Positions 11,638 to 25,132 are shown, numbered from the stretch's first letter. The stretch is 64,000 nt of DNA from Kwoniella bestiolae CBS 10118 (GCF_000512585.2 NC_089244.1:1426001-1490000); one strand, 5' to 3'. The notes: generated from the letters alone by a model not told the origin. Made by a program: numbers and translations.

Positions 11638-14600
11638 TCACGATTCTGCGGTCGACTCCTTTCCAAGAATCGATCTTCGTCCATGAAATCTTTCTTTCTC
11701 TCTCTCCCTCACCGATGGACTTTCAGACGCTTTACGCATGAATTGAAACGCTGTGAGCGGGCTTCCAGGACCTCCAGGTGAGCTCTGATCGACCTTCCTC
11801 GCAGATTCCGGGGTGCGGGGTTGAGAGGCAAGGCTGTGATGAGAAGTCGACCGGGGTAGCTTGTCGGGAGATAGGTAACCTTGTTCATCCGTAGTCGGCA
11901 AACCAATTGGCTTGTTCAACGGCGTCTTTTCGGACGAAGATGACGCTATTGAGGCAAGCGAGGAGTTGGAGTGAGATACGGGCACAGGTCTCCCCATAGA
12001 CTGCGAAGAGAGGGATGCTGAAGTGATAGGTATGGGCAGGTTGGATCCGAATAACGAACTGCTCGATGATGACGCAGACATAGCAGAATCTTTTGCAAGT
12101 GTTACATTGTCTTGAGGATCGTCGAACGGAGTCTGCCAAGTGCTGACGGCATCTGCAAAGTGGTCCAGAAGGAATCTAGGAACATTCATCAGCTAATGAT
12201 GCCGCATGATCCACGCTCAGCTCACTTGGAAAGCTCGACCCATCCGCCACCGACTCTGACCATGACCGTTCTTGACCGCAAGATACGACAGAAACAAAGC
12301 TTGGCCCGTCCCTCTGCACCGATCCAATACTGACCCAACTGATCTTTCCATTCGTCTGCACTGTTGAGACCTACAGGACGGACAGGCACATGGACCTGCA
12401 GGACATCAGCCATCGTTTTGACCGATATTTACTCACATCAAGCTTATTCACAACCTTCCCTATCGCCACGTCTAGTTTGCTCTTAGCATCAGCTACGTAT
12501 TCGGTTTTCAATGGCTGTCCAGGCGGTTTCGAAGATCGAGGTGTCGCATACCCTCCACTCGTTCCAATCTTCCCATTCATGGACAACCTCGATAGTCTCG
12601 GTAAAGAGGATTGTCTTGGCCAGGTACCGTTATCGGTGGATCTTGGTGTAGAAGGTGCGCCGGTGTACGGCTGGGGGACCCCAGCGGTACTTTTGCGTAG
12701 ACCAGAAGGTCGGTAACGGGTCGGAGTATCCGACACAGCCCGGATGCGTAGACCAGTGGAAGACTTCGTCGACGGTGATACGATCGATTGTGTGGCATCC
12801 GAAATTGGATTTGAAGTGGATCGGTTGGTGGCCCGTGGTATAGAGCTGACCAGTCGAGGCAGACGGGATGCGGTAGATACAACGCTGTTGGCTCGAGTTG
12901 ATACGTTGGAAGCGGTACTAGGCGGTCTTGAGGAAGCATGGTCGAGACGCTGTGCATTGGAAGCCAGCTTTTGTAGCTCGCTCCATGACTGGGAGATTCT
13001 CTTAGTTTCTTTAATCACGCGGAGGTCATCCTTGAGCTCCGCGCTCAATTGGATGAGATCTTGATAGGCTGATGTAGCAGATGTTACAGCTTTCTGTAGC
13101 TGTCCTGGATCTCCCGCATCAACAGCTTCAAGCGTATTACTTAAAGCCAGGTCACATTTCCTGATCCCCGTTTCTATATGTGCGAGTTGGAACAGTCGAG
13201 GCACCAGGCGCTGATTATCAGCGATGGTATCTGTTAACTTCATCGATGCGGTTGAGTTCACGTCGAAGTCACGCGATCGTAGATCTTCAGCTTGCTGGGA
13301 GATCCGACCTAGGGTTGACCTAATGTCGTCGGCAGCTTCGATATTGGGCAAACTCCGCGTCGTTGGCGTACCCTTGAGCGTATCAGTCGATGGGATAACG
13401 ATGAATTCCAAGCACAACTTGTCCAGTTCTATCTGAAGCTGTTGAATCTTGTCGATATGATCAACAGTCATATACGCGTTGGAAGTTTTCGGAGGCAACG
13501 GACCAAAGACATCGTTATGCGTCTGAATTGTCTCGTGTGAACCCGGATTTCCTGATGAAGACTGTGATGAAATAGATGGTTGTTCCAACATCGCTTGAAT
13601 CAAGTCGATCTCGGAAAGAACCATTTCGACAGTAGCAGTGGCCGGCTCAATGGTCGAGTCCCATTGCTTTTCATCAAGACTATTGCCGTATACCAATCCT
13701 GGCTTTTCACGAACACGGTCCTTCAGTGAGTCTAGAGCAGATTCGCTGGCCGCTCTGTGCTGGTCTAACAGGGGATTGTAGAGCTTTGACAAGTCATATA
13801 TTGGTGACTTAACCTGGTCAGTTTTTTCTTTCACTTCCTTTCGTAAAGCTTGCCATCGTGTGACGATATCATCAATTTGAGCTGCCGCCTCGTGACATCT
13901 TCGATCCCAATCATCATTGATCCTGCGCTGGTGTTTTGTTTTGCAATTACTGATCGCCGCAGCCAGACGGACGCTAGATTCATTGATATATGTTCGGACA
14001 GCTTGGTCAACGGATGACTCCTCGAAATGCTGCCGAAAGTGCGCCTGATCACGGGAAGTAGTCGGTCCAGCGGCGGGGTTTATACTCGATAGCCTTTCCG
14101 TTCGAGAATGTCGTGATTCGGATTCAGCGGTCCTGTCGGTGTCGGCTAAGAAAGGAATTTTTTGCGCCAGACTAGATTCCCAGTTGAAAAATTCTGCTTC
14201 CACTTCGTGCATTCGTTCTAAAATGGCGTAAGAATTCTTTACTGTACTGCTGTTTGGCGTATCCGCAGCATACTGTATCTCTCCCAATCGCTTCCGTATC
14301 CATCCCGCCTCTTCATCCGCTGAACGAACAGCTAGTGCTTGATCTCGTACTCGATTTAACAGATTGACCAACTGCCGCAGATCGCGTTCCTGTTCGATGA
14401 GCTTCACCACTTGCTGCTCAACGTAGATGCGCAGCCTCGAAAGATCTCCCGAAGCCACAGCGAGGCGCTGAATCACAGCTGTTGATGGGCCTCGAACCTC
14501 TTTCTCGATCCGCAGACTCATCTGAGCCACTTCATCGTGGAGCAGATCGGCATTCACAGGTGCAGCATTCGGCCAAGCAGCTTGTTGTATACTCGAATAT

Positions 14601-16683
14601 ATCCGTTTTTGAAGACCGGAAACGTCTGACAGAGTGTTGTGGGCGGAGATAAGAAAAGGGTGTGCTAAGGAGAAGAGATCTTTATTCTGTTGAGCCGTGC
14701 TGACAACTGCTTGGGCAGCCAAAGATTTTTTCATCAGATCTTCATGCTGCTGTTCGATCCTCTCGATGAGATGCCCATCTGCCAAGATTGGGTCTGAACC
14801 GCGACAAGGCTTTTGAAGTACGTTCTGATACCTGAGTACTGCAAGAGATAATTTTTGAGAGATCAAAACGCCTTCTTCGCTACGGCCCTTCCCTTCGACG
14901 ATCCACTTGGGCACCTCTTGCGTCCACTTTTCGTGGGGTCCAACGAGGCTTTGCGGGTTGTCTAGATCAGGTGGATATGCTGTTCCGTCGCCACACGAGA
15001 GCAGGTCGATAGCTTGTTGTAAATTGGCTAGAATGGTCCTCGACCGCTCGCTATCGTTGAGCAATGTGTCTCTGCATCTCGCTAACTGTTCGTACCAGTC
15101 CACTGCGACCCGACAGTCCTTGAGAGCAGCTTGCGCTTGATTGTACGCTGAGGTGAGAGCGATCAAAACCTCCTCGTTGTGACGATCGTTTTCAGGATAA
15201 GCAGGATGAGTCGGATTTGGAAATGTCTTGTCTATCGGTTTTGGAAATCGGTTCTCCACATCCTGCAGGATTGTGCGGAATTCTCGATGTTGGCCGCTTG
15301 TTGCGGGTTCTTGCGAACATGAATTCAGAGCTGCCATTAACTGCTGAGCATGGTGTAGAGTGTCGACAGAGGCTGCATGATGGGCTTCGGATCTGCATAA
15401 CCCATCAGCATGAACCCCTTCCCGAGTGCCACAGAGATGACTTACGTCTTCCAATGCTCTTCCAGTTGCTTGCACCACGCTATCCTCCCAGACAGGTCAT
15501 TGACTTTTTCGTCCACATCATCTTGTATATCCAACATATCTTCTGGTACTGCTCCAATGCCAGACTCCTCTTGGTCTGCGATGGGACCACTGACACCCCC
15601 TAGATCCTTCAGTGGCCCTGCAATGTCGATCATTCTATCTAACAGCCCACCACTTCTTTTTACCTGATTTGATACAAGATTTTGCTGCCGTATCTTGAGA
15701 TTTACAAGCTGAGAATGAAGCAATGGGATGTGAAGTGACCTTCTCGGTGTGATGTGAGATTTAGGTGATTTAGTTGATTCGGTTGTGGGAGAAGAAGTAG
15801 AAAGGCGTGAGGCAGGGGAAGAGATACGCGGTGACTGCAGGTCGGAAGTGGTTGAGGAAACATCAGGAAGGCCTGGGATCCGAGACAACGGTGTCGTGGG
15901 AACAGATTCTAGAGCCGCTGCATCGAGTGACCGAGGAAAGCCCGAATGTACATGATGATGTCTTGAGGTAACAGCCTCAGTGACGGGCTGCCATCTCCCC
16001 TTATCTTGCACTATTTGAGTGACTTCGCTTCTTATTTTCTCCGTTTCTAGGTGTATCTGCCAGCGTATCTGATCCCAGCGAAGTCTGACAGCAACAAGCT
16101 CCAGGAGTGCTCCTCTATGACGAAGAAGCTTGAGAAGGCGATCGATGAGAACGATCAAGTCGAGTGTGATAGATACAAGATGCGTCGAGGGCGGTGTAAG
16201 GGGTAACACCGTAGCAGCTATTATTCTGGGTATTGAGCTTTCTGATCTGAGCGAATCTAATGCACCCAGACCTACCTCTCGTCTTTTCCTTCATTCTCTC
16301 AAGATCTCCACCGTCAAATGCCATCACCTCCTCCTCAGTCATATCTCGCTCTTTCTGCCAGTCTCTGATCTGATCCATGGAGGGTAATCGATATTGCGAT
16401 GCATCTTCTTTCTGTCTGATAAAGTGTTGATCGGTAGCATTATCTGCTTTTGCTGAGATCAAGACAGGATGCAAGAATGGGTATATTGGAATTAGCTCTT
16501 CCAGAGACTACGAGCAGCAACTGCCTATGTCAGTAAGATACATTGCAATCAGCAAGCATGGTAGCCTACCTTCAGCTTAGCTTCGAACCAGCGACGCTTC
16601 TCCAAAAAATCCCGTAATTCTTGCGCATCTTCGGGCAGGAGATCCCTCAGCTCGTCTTCTGCCGTCTTGCTTTCCCCATTCAT
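11638..16683 (-). CDS. GAR (Gas2)-domain spectrin-like microtubule linker, Kar9-like candidate
   Basis: Probably a cytoskeletal linker of about 1,550 residues. The start at 16683 (MNGESKTAEDELRDLLPEDA) opens exon 1 (16683-16570). The next exons encode LEELIPIYPF and TPPSTHLVSITLDLIVLIDRLLKLLRHR, then about 1,000 residues of predominantly helical, spectrin-like repeats. A basic Ser/Pro region follows with SRLPRL and SSIPR (12836-12847), the latter fitting the SxIP end-binding-protein motif. Near the C-terminus is a GAR domain: VHVPVRPVGLN, then GQYWIGAEGRAKLCFCRILR and TVMVRVGGGWVELSKFL, joined across an intron. A Ser-rich tail of about 170 residues ends at 11638. GAR domains bind microtubules in Gas2 and spectraplakin proteins. 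No calponin-homology domain is visible. The N-terminal part may correspond to Kar9, the spindle-positioning +TIP, but I cannot test that here. Confidence 0.7.
12836..12847 (-). other. SxIP-type EB1-binding motif in the GAR-domain protein
   Basis: The codons read Ser-Ser-Ile-Pro followed by Arg, within a stretch rich in Ser, Arg and Pro and poor in acidic residues. This fits the known preference of EB1/Bim1/Mal3 for SxIP motifs in basic disordered segments. It lies about 130 residues before the GAR domain. Confidence 0.55.
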
Positions 16684-17139
16684 TCTCGCTCCTGTATCCG
16701 CTAGGAGAGCCTTCGCTGGAGAGCTTGTGCGATGATGGAATATTCAGACAAATGATTTATAGCTTAGTCCGCAATTGCAAAAGGCATGGATGGTCGAGGT
16801 GAACATGTTGTTGACATGAATCGTATCACGTGATTCCCTTCGATGATCTTGGTAATCTCAATCTCGCCCAGTACTTAGTGCTCTCTTACTCTCTTACGGG
16901 GACTACTCGTCCCGATCGTATAAAAGCAAGCAACCATATCAAGGCATTCATCACATTGTATATATAAACATGCAGGGAATAATATTATATCAACCCTTGT
17001 CAATTGAGCTCATGAAATCGGAAATAGAATAAGATTCAGAAACAAAAAGAATAAAGAGAAGCAGCAAATCCGCACAGCGGATATCAACAAATGACCCAAA
17101 GGCAAGAAACGCTATAAAACAATTGGAATAGCAGGACGT
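16684..17139. other. intergenic region between the two minus-strand cytoskeletal genes
   Basis: This 456-bp gap holds the promoter of the GAR-domain gene (right-to-left) and the 3' end of the kinesin gene. It includes an A-rich stretch near 17030-17060 that could serve 3'-end formation. No gene is seen. Confidence 0.4.
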
Positions 17140-20100
17140 CTAAGGACGACGCTGCCTCGGGACAGATCTTACACTCTGAGTAGCTTGAAGAGGGATCTTG
17201 GGAGGTGTAGCAGGCATAGTCGAATTCTTTTCGGGGGATTCGAATATCGCTTTCGCTTTATTGACTTTACTCGTTTCTAGAAATGCGATCCAGTCAGCTA
17301 CCACATTGAGACATAGTCAGATTCAACAGGTACGCGACTTACCAGTAAGCCGATCCATATCGTGTTCAATGGTAACTCTCCTTCTAGTCCTGGATGAAGA
17401 GTTGCTGAACTGGGTAGGATGCATCGGGAGAGGGCTTGGACTAGTTGGTAAAGCAAGGTTACGAGCAGTAAAGGTGGACACTAGACCTTTGGCATTAGGG
17501 AGTGGAGATGGCATAGGTGAATGAGAGATGGAATGAGATTTGCCATGACCTCGAGGTGAGCCAGCTCGAATTGGAAGAGGAGAGGGTGAAGGCGCGGAAG
17601 CAATAGCAGTGTTATCATTGGTAAGCAATCGGACGATTTCACGTTGTTTCTCCATTTCCTGTTGGCGGAAAGCATCTGTCAGCGAAAGTTGCCAAGTCCC
17701 ATTGTTCTACACTCACCTTGCCCCATCTCTCGATCTTCTCTCTCTGTTCGTCAATGATCTCCTTCTGGACTTCGATGATCCTTTCCAATCTTTCGATCTC
17801 TTCCTCCTCTCTTCCTCTCAACATAGCCAAAGAGGGATCTCTTTCCAAAGTACCAGTACCACTAGAGACGCCTCGTCTGGAACGCGATCGTAGACTGTCA
17901 AGGGCAGTAGCTGACATATCCCTATCAATACCATGACCTGGGCCAGGTGCTGAGTGACGTAATCGAGATGAAATGGAGGTGGTGATTGTGACCTCGGATT
18001 TAGACTTGATGCTCTGCAATTCAGAAGAAAGTTGGTCGATCTTGATTTTGTGGGATTCATTCTCGACTTGAGAATCAGAAACCTCTCTCTGAGCAGTCTT
18101 CAAGGCTTGACGGATTGAGAGAAGTTCCTCTTCAAGGATCTGTTGTGCTGACTCGTGCTTGTGGACTAGCTCCTCTGACACCTTGGTGAGATGGAGCTCA
18201 GCAGCTCGTCGAGCGTTGATTTCGGTTTGGAGCTGTTCTTGTAGCCCAGAGATGTTCTGGTTTTGTGAAGTGATTTCGGCCAACTTTCGCTCGACTTCTT
18301 GCGTTGCAGCTACCGATATGGTGATCTCAGTTTCTTTCGCTTGCAAGGCGAGCTTGGTAGCTTCATGTTCTTTGGTGAGAGAGGCGAGTTGCCGTTCATA
18401 GCTATCATTATTCGAAAGAGCAGACTTCAAGCTATCTTCTTTATCCTTAACAGTGGAGGATAGGGCGGTAAAGTCGTCGGTGAGTTTGTTGAGTTGCTTG
18501 GCAATCTCTTCTTTGGCAGCGATTTCCTTCACTAGCTTCGTCTTCGCCTCATCTTCATCCAGAGTAGCAGCTTTTGCTTGCTCTTTAAGCTGTAGCAACT
18601 CTTGCTCAAAACCCTTTCTAGATCCCACTTCGGCATCCAACTTCCTTCGCATTTCCTTAACTCCTTTCAAGTTCGCTTCCCGTTGACTAGATAGCTGCTG
18701 AACTCGCTTTTCCACCTCGCCTCTGGCCACTTTCTCTTCTTCGAGAACTCTCTCCTTCTCCTTCTCTGCAGCTATAGCTTGATCTTTAAGATGGTTCAAC
18801 TCGTCGATCTTCTTCTCAGCGTCTACTCGAGCAGCACTCTCAGTCTCGAGTCTTTTCTCCTGGATTTCGAGATCCTTTTGAGCGGTAGCTAGTTTCTCCT
18901 CGACATCTTGCAACGATTGGAGCTGTGTACTGAAGTCGGCTGTGGTAGCATCGAGTTTATGGGTGATTCCATCGAATTGAGCTTGCAAGGCGGTACGAGC
19001 AGCGATCTCCGATTGTAGCTGATCTTCAGCTCCACCCGCTGCGACCAATCGATCTCGAGCTTCATCCCTTTCCTTCGCAATAGCCGCCTTCGCTTCACTT
19101 TCCTGACGAAGTTGAGTTTCTAGCACAGCATTGACTTTCGCCGCTTCATCCAGCTTTCTCAACATTTCGTTGATCTGTTCTTGCATCCCTTGCGTTTTTC
19201 CCCTATTCTCCTCAGCATCTTTCCGAAACCCATCGAGCTCTCTCTCCCTCTCCTCCCTCCGTCGCTTCTCCTCCTGGACCTCTCCTTCCAGCTCCACCCT
19301 TTGCTTTTCCCAAGCCAGTCTATCTTCATCTCTTCCCTTCCTTAGATTACCAATCTCAGCTCGTAGTTCCCCCAAGACTTTCGCTTCATTGGACATGGCT
19401 TCGCGTTGAAACCGATCCAAATCAGCTCGAGCTTCTTCCGTCTGTCGGTCGGCGAGAGACTTTTCGGTGCGGAGAGTGGCTATCTCAGCATCGAGAGTCT
19501 CTTGAAGAGATGAGAATGTGTCGACTCGATTTCGCAAGGTAGAAATGGTGGATTCATGATCCTGTACCTGGAGAGACATGGCTTCTAATTCGACTTGTTT
19601 TTCGGTTTGCTGAGTAGACAGCTTGACGATTTCACCAGTGAGCTTCTCAACCTCCTCCTTCTTCTCCTTCTCAAAAATCTCAGACTGGCTTTTAAGCGTC
19701 TGAACCTCCATCATCAAATCCTCTTTCTCTTGCTTCATCGCGTCCACTTGTTTCTGCACTTCATCCAGACGGACTTGATCTTCCATGACAAGCTCCTCTC
19801 GACTATTTCGAAGATGTATCAATTTGTTTTCAAGTTCATCGATCTTCTTACTTCGCTCCTCTATGGTTGACACAAGTTCCGTACGAGTGATTTCCAGTTG
19901 AGCATTCCGATCCTTGAGATCCGTCTCAGAGTGCAGCAAAGACTCTTGTGTAGAAGCAAGCGCATCCAGGGCTTGTTTGAGTTCAGATTCGAGTGAGGTG
20001 ATTTTCAAATCCCGGTCGGACAGTTGAGAAGCGCGGGCAAGAGCAGAAGCAAGGTTTCGATTCGCGAGTACTAACTCTTCTTCCTTGATAGCGAGATTCC

Positions 20101-22989
20101 GTCGGGCAGCTGCTAGAGCACGATCCTGGTCGAAGCTCTGGGACCGGCAGCACATCGTCAGTTTCTATTCATACAATGTAGAGGGCGAAATGTATAGCTC
20201 ACCTTTGCGACATCCCCACCGGCCGCCTGTTCCAATGTTCCCATGATCCCAGCCATTTCCTCGTTCTCCTCCGTTAATCTGCTCATACCACTGATAGCCC
20301 TTCGATCAACTGTTTTCTTGGGAGTGCCTAAACCGATGCCCGTCCTACCGGAGCCGGAAGCCACGATCGCAGAGAAATCACTGATTCGTCGTCTTTTCGG
20401 TTTCGGGGGCGATAAGGGTAGACCAGATCCGGATCTTGGTAATTCGGAAGTCAGAATCTCGCCATTCAGCTTCGACAGCTGTGAGACCAATTTTGCTTTT
20501 CTAGCTTCCATCGCAGCCACAGATTCAGCGAGCTAAAGAAAATGAAGTCAATGCGGGCGCAACGTGATCATGAAATCGCGCTCACATTGGATATCTGATC
20601 CACTTGGGGTTCAATCCTAGCAGAACTTTCGCTGCTTGTGAGAGTCGCTAGTCGAGATTTGAGCTCCTCGATTTCTTGATCTTTCGCTTTAATTAACGCT
20701 CGTTCAGACGATTGTAACTGGAATCAGAGTCAGTGGAAATGCCAGTTCCTTGTGGAATGAACTCACGATATTCTTCTTCGCGTTGGTCTTGACCTGTGAG
20801 CATCGGCCAGCAAATTTCAGCGTCTCCAGAGTCTCCCCGCAGTGTTCTTCTTCGGCTGACATACTGGAATTTCGACTCAATCAGTGACTTCACTCATCAT
20901 GTACCTTGCTTGTGACAGCGGACTTACGTGCAGATGACACAAATGTTTGAATCACCGCCCAAAGCATTTTCCAGGAGATGGGTGAGTTTAGAGTTTCGAT
21001 AGGGTATATGGCTATATTTCGATCAGCGAGGGTCTTGTGCCATCATCATCAGTCCGACTTACGTAGCTTTGGTCTTCTCGGTAAGCTTATTGATCACCTC
21101 TCGCAAGGCAAGTAGACTGGAAGATGGTCAGCCATGAAGACAGCAAAGGCGCGACCACTGAGCTCACCTCTGATTGATATGTTTCCCTTCACCTCGTCTC
21201 TCGGAGTCAGAGACGGCTTTTTCCGAACCAGCAAGATCCTGCATATTTTGGAATCAGCAATGACCAATCGCTTAGCCGTCTACGGATGCTTACGATGAGA
21301 TTCTGAAGATATGAAATGTCAGTAATATTGCTTTTTTCAGCTCAAGAAGTCAACTTACCAATCGAGATAATCTGATATCATCGTCCCCATTGCCATCTCT
21401 CGGCCTTGACTCGATCACAATGGTGAATACACAGTGAGATCGGGAAGAGCGTTCGTTCTACACACCATTGTTAATACGAATTGTTGCATTTAACGGTTTG
21501 AAAACTCACCCAATCGGTAGCACCTATACGCCTCTGTGCGTTTCCCTTTTCCAGCAGCTCTATCACGTCTTGGGGTGTTGACACTATCTCTTCGACCAGC
21601 GGATCAACGTACACTTTCCCCTATTGTCAATGACCACAATGATTAGCATCGTATATCATCGGTGATATCTGTCCACTCACCTTGGCGTAATGTATGGCAG
21701 GCTTTTCATCATCTTTCAATGGTCCCTTCTTGAAGTTGAGAAGGTCTCGCAGAGTTTCATTGTAAATTTCGATATATGACACTCGCAACAAAAATGCTCG
21801 TTCGGTATCCTGTGAGCAGTAGTCAGTATATGATCCTAGATCGAGACGAATCACTCACCGCTGTGATTGCATCAAATACACCGTCAACAGCGCAGGGTAT
21901 CACACCTAATTCATCGGAAGTTCCGGTCTAATGCTATTGTCAGTACAGGTGTTACGATAGGCAAGTTCAGACTGACCATCGTGAAAGATTTTCCACTACC
22001 TGTCTGACCGTATCTGCATGAGCAGCGTAAGCATGTTGTATGCTGTATTTAAGGCTTGATTATGTACTTACGCAAAGATCGTACTATTGAACCCATGCAT
22101 AGCCTTGTCTACTAACGGCGCGACTTTCTGTCCATACAGTTCTGGGGTGGTCGATGGGTACTGTAGCAGTTTATCTGTGTTTGACAGTTAGTCTTACGTG
22201 CAGCGTCAATGATACAGCAACTCACCAAATGTATATGTATATCCATCCTCCCTCCCGGCCTTTCCACCTCGCTGCTTGACTTTGGGATGTTCATCAGATA
22301 GTGTCAATGAGGTAGGCGTGATATCGTATGCTATATTAGCGAAAGGATTGGTAGTTGGTTTTATCCTGTAAAATGACCAATAGTCTCAGCTATGTCTCTC
22401 GGTTGAATCACTGATTAGATTAGTATATTGAGATCTGGACTGACCTAACGCAAACTACCACCTTATCACTGGAGCTGGAGGAAGATGCGGTACTCCGAGA
22501 GGACAGTATCTCTGATCTGGTTTGAGGTGTCATCAACATGGATGCTGCTGAAGAACTCTCCGCTACTGATGCGACCTCGCTCATATCTGCTATACTTCTA
22601 CTACTCTTCACTTTCGCTTTCATTCCTCCTTCAGCCGCAGCCGCAGCTCCAGCTTTAGCATTGGCAGCAACCGCTAATCTTTCTTGAAGGGTCAACTTCT
22701 TCTTTGCCTTCTTCCCCGTCGAAGGCGGCAGAGGTGCATCTGCAGGATTGATGATTTTACGTTTAGGTGTTATCTGAGTGGAATCTTCTTGTTCATTTTC
22801 CGATGAAGCTGCTGAAGAGGATACATCCCCGCGATGTATACGCTTGCGTGACTTCGACTTTGATACCTTGGAGGGTGAGGAAGGTTGCATGATGTTGGAT
22901 TCGGGTAGGGCAGGTGGTAGACCGACAGCAAGGGAGGGGGATGAAGGTTGACGAGAGAGTGTTCTATGTTTGGTTGGGGACAATGACAT
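17140..22989 (-). CDS. kinesin-7-like motor with long coiled-coil stalk
   Basis: A plus-end-type kinesin of roughly 1,600 residues. The N-terminal 180 residues are Ser/Pro/Ala-rich with Lys/Arg clusters. The motor begins KVVVCVRIKP. It has the P-loop GQTGSGKSFTMTG, the VSYIEIYNETLRDLL helix, switch I NERSSRSHCVF, and switch II LNLIDLAGSEKA. INQSLLALREVINKL and the neck region ICTMSAE...ETLKFAGRCSQVKTNAKKN follow. Many short exons encode the motor. After a basic PKPKRRRISDF patch comes a single 2.5-kb exon (17701-20155) of heptad coiled coil with almost no Pro. The tail contains RWGK/EMEKQREIVRLL, a Ser/Pro-rich segment and a basic end VPRQRRP. The motor sequence and architecture resemble kinesin-7 (CENP-E/Kip2/Tea2); this subfamily call is my inference. 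The stop is at 17140-17142. Confidence 0.88.
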
Positions 22990-23445
22990 TTATCGCTAAG
23001 GGTGTTTTGGGTTATAAGCTGTATACCGACATGAGATATGAATGACCAGTCGGGTATATCTTCTAGGTTTAGATATATAACATATATATATAGCTGTAGA
23101 GAGAATATAGTTGAATGAGATGTCAGTATACAGGTTGAACCAACATCTACAGAGTGCTTTTATGGAATGTGGAATGTTGTTGACATGTTAAGATACTCTT
23201 ACTCGTATGTTTCTGTCGCGCTTCTTTGTTCATTCAGGGTCGGGTCTACTAATGTCAAAAGTCAAAAGCAGGCACGTATTAGTACCACACATCGAGTATT
23301 TTCGGCGACCGCCGTTCTGTGCGACTCTATAGATAGATATGCCACGTTCACGACAGCAGCGTGCATGCAAGTGGTCAAGTCAAAGATGATTATCTGGTGG
23401 GCTTCACTTAATGTGCCTCGTCTCGTTACCACCATCGATACCGCC
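22990..23445. promoter_or_regulatory. divergent promoter region between kinesin and ERV41
   Basis: This 456-bp gap lies between divergent starts. It contains an AT-rich ATATATAT run around 23080-23095. An upstream in-frame extension of the ERV41 reading frame (from 23167) has no family resemblance and is taken as leader. No known binding site was recognised. Confidence 0.4.
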
Positions 23446-25132
23446 ATGTACGAACCACATCTGATAGATCATGCGAGCATGCAGTCAAGACCAAGGAGGG
23501 AGAGTCAGTCGCTGCTGGATGAGCTGGACAAGATAGCGCCCATAAAGAGCTTTGATGCTTTTCCAAAGGTAAGTCCAAGTCTGGTCATCGCATTGACTTG
23601 TGACAGGCGTTGATCAGGGAGTGATACAGGTACAATCGACATATACCGTCCACTCAAGAAGAGGAGGAGTGCTGACTGCAGTAGTCGGGCTGATCATATT
23701 CTTATTGGTGCTGGTAAGTTACCGTACCATCGCACACAAACAGGATTAAACAGTTGATTTTCATCCCCGTAGAACGACTTGGGAGAATACCTTTACGGCG
23801 CACCAAACTATTCGTTCCATGTAGATCATGAGCTAGAGAAAGACCTTCAGCTGAATGTCGATCTGACGGTAGCTATGCCTTGCCATTGTGAGTTTGTGAT
23901 CAGGTCACTAGACGTATATAGCTGACTCCCATGTCAGACCTTTCCATCGACTTGAGGGATGCTGTAGGAGATAGATTACATCTTAGCAACTCCTTTGTCA
24001 AGGATGGTACCCATTTCAGTACAGTCGGATCAACGTCTATGAAGTGAGTCACGTTCTCACGACGACATGCTTATACTGACGATCTATTCAGACACGTATC
24101 ACCTACCGCTCAATCAGCTTCAGAGGTCATCTCTTCGTCACGTCGTCGTACGCCAAATCAGAAAAGAACTTTTACCGGTATACAGCGATTGCTGTTCTCA
24201 CCTCCGTCAAGGAAAGGAGTCAAGAAATCTCAAGCTGCTTATAGACCCACATACGACAGTGTTCCCGATGGTCCAGCCTGCAGAATTTACGGTAGTGTCG
24301 AGGTCAAGAAGGTCACAGCAAATCTACACGTCACTACGCTTGGTCATGGGTATATGAGTTTTGAACACACCGACCATAATTGTGAGTAGAATGATATCAA
24401 AGCAATGTCAATGGTCGATAAGCACATACTGATCTGGCCTGTAGTGATGAACCTATCCCATATTGTCCACGAATTTTCCTTTGGCCCATTCTTCCCAGCT
24501 ATCTCTCAACCGCTTGACAAGAGCTATGAAATTGCCAAAGAACGTGAGTAATCTTGCTGCATCTATGCGTTGTACTGCTGATACTGTATCATAGCATTCA
24601 CCATTTTCCAATACTTCCTGCGGGTTGTTCCGACTACCTATATTGATGCAGCTCGACGTCGACTCGTAACGTCACAATATGCTGTAACAGATTACTCGCG
24701 ATCTTTCGAACATGGAAAAGGGGTACCTGGTATCTTCTTCAAGTATGATCTAGAAGCGATGGCTTTGACCGTGAGGGAGAGGACAACCTCGTTGTACCAA
24801 TTCTTGATCAGATTGGTAGGAGTGATAGGTGAGTTCTCGCTTATTTTCCCCACTACTAACAGTGTTTCCTTTGCTGACATTTAAATCTCACAGGCGGAGT
24901 ATGGACAGTCGCGTCCTTCGGGTTGAGGGTGTTCAACAGAGCCCAAAAGGAAGTATCGAAAGCAGTCGTGGGGAAAGAAAAGGAGTATATACCATCGTCG
25001 CTGCCATCTGGATCACCAGCATTCGAGAGAGCGGGGAGTGGTTACTTCTCGCGAGATGATCGTGGCACGTTGAGACCGACTACCTGGGGTAATAGTCCCG
25101 GTGGTGGTGGTAACGATTGGAAAGGCAGATAG
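23446..25132 (+). CDS. ERV41: ER-Golgi vesicle protein Erv41 (ERGIC2 family)
   Basis: Erv41 forms a complex with Erv46 that cycles between ER and Golgi and retrieves cargo in COPI vesicles. Eight exons (23446-23568, 23630-23713, 23773-23887, 23938-24043, 24092-24381, 24445-24543, 24595-24828, 24894-25132) give 429 residues. The N-terminus carries the family block ELDKIAPIKSFDAFPKVQSTY, then a first membrane segment GGVLTAVVGLIIFLLVL. The lumenal domain follows, with LNVDLTVAMPCHYLSIDLRDAVGDRLHLS and the CRIYGSVEVKKVTANLHVTTLGHGY block. LSHIVHEFSFGPFFP and YFLRVVPTTY come next. A second membrane segment, LIRLVGVIGGVWTVASFGLRVF, leads to a short cytosolic Ser/Gly-rich tail. MQSRP at 23479 is an alternative start. 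The gene is convergent with lipoyl synthase, with 43 bp between stops. Confidence 0.9.

Noticed and set aside
17639..20155. Several plus-strand frames rich in Leu/Ser/Phe across the kinesin coiled coil
   Set aside because: They are mirror frames of Glu/Lys/Gln-rich coiled-coil coding sequence and have no independent support.
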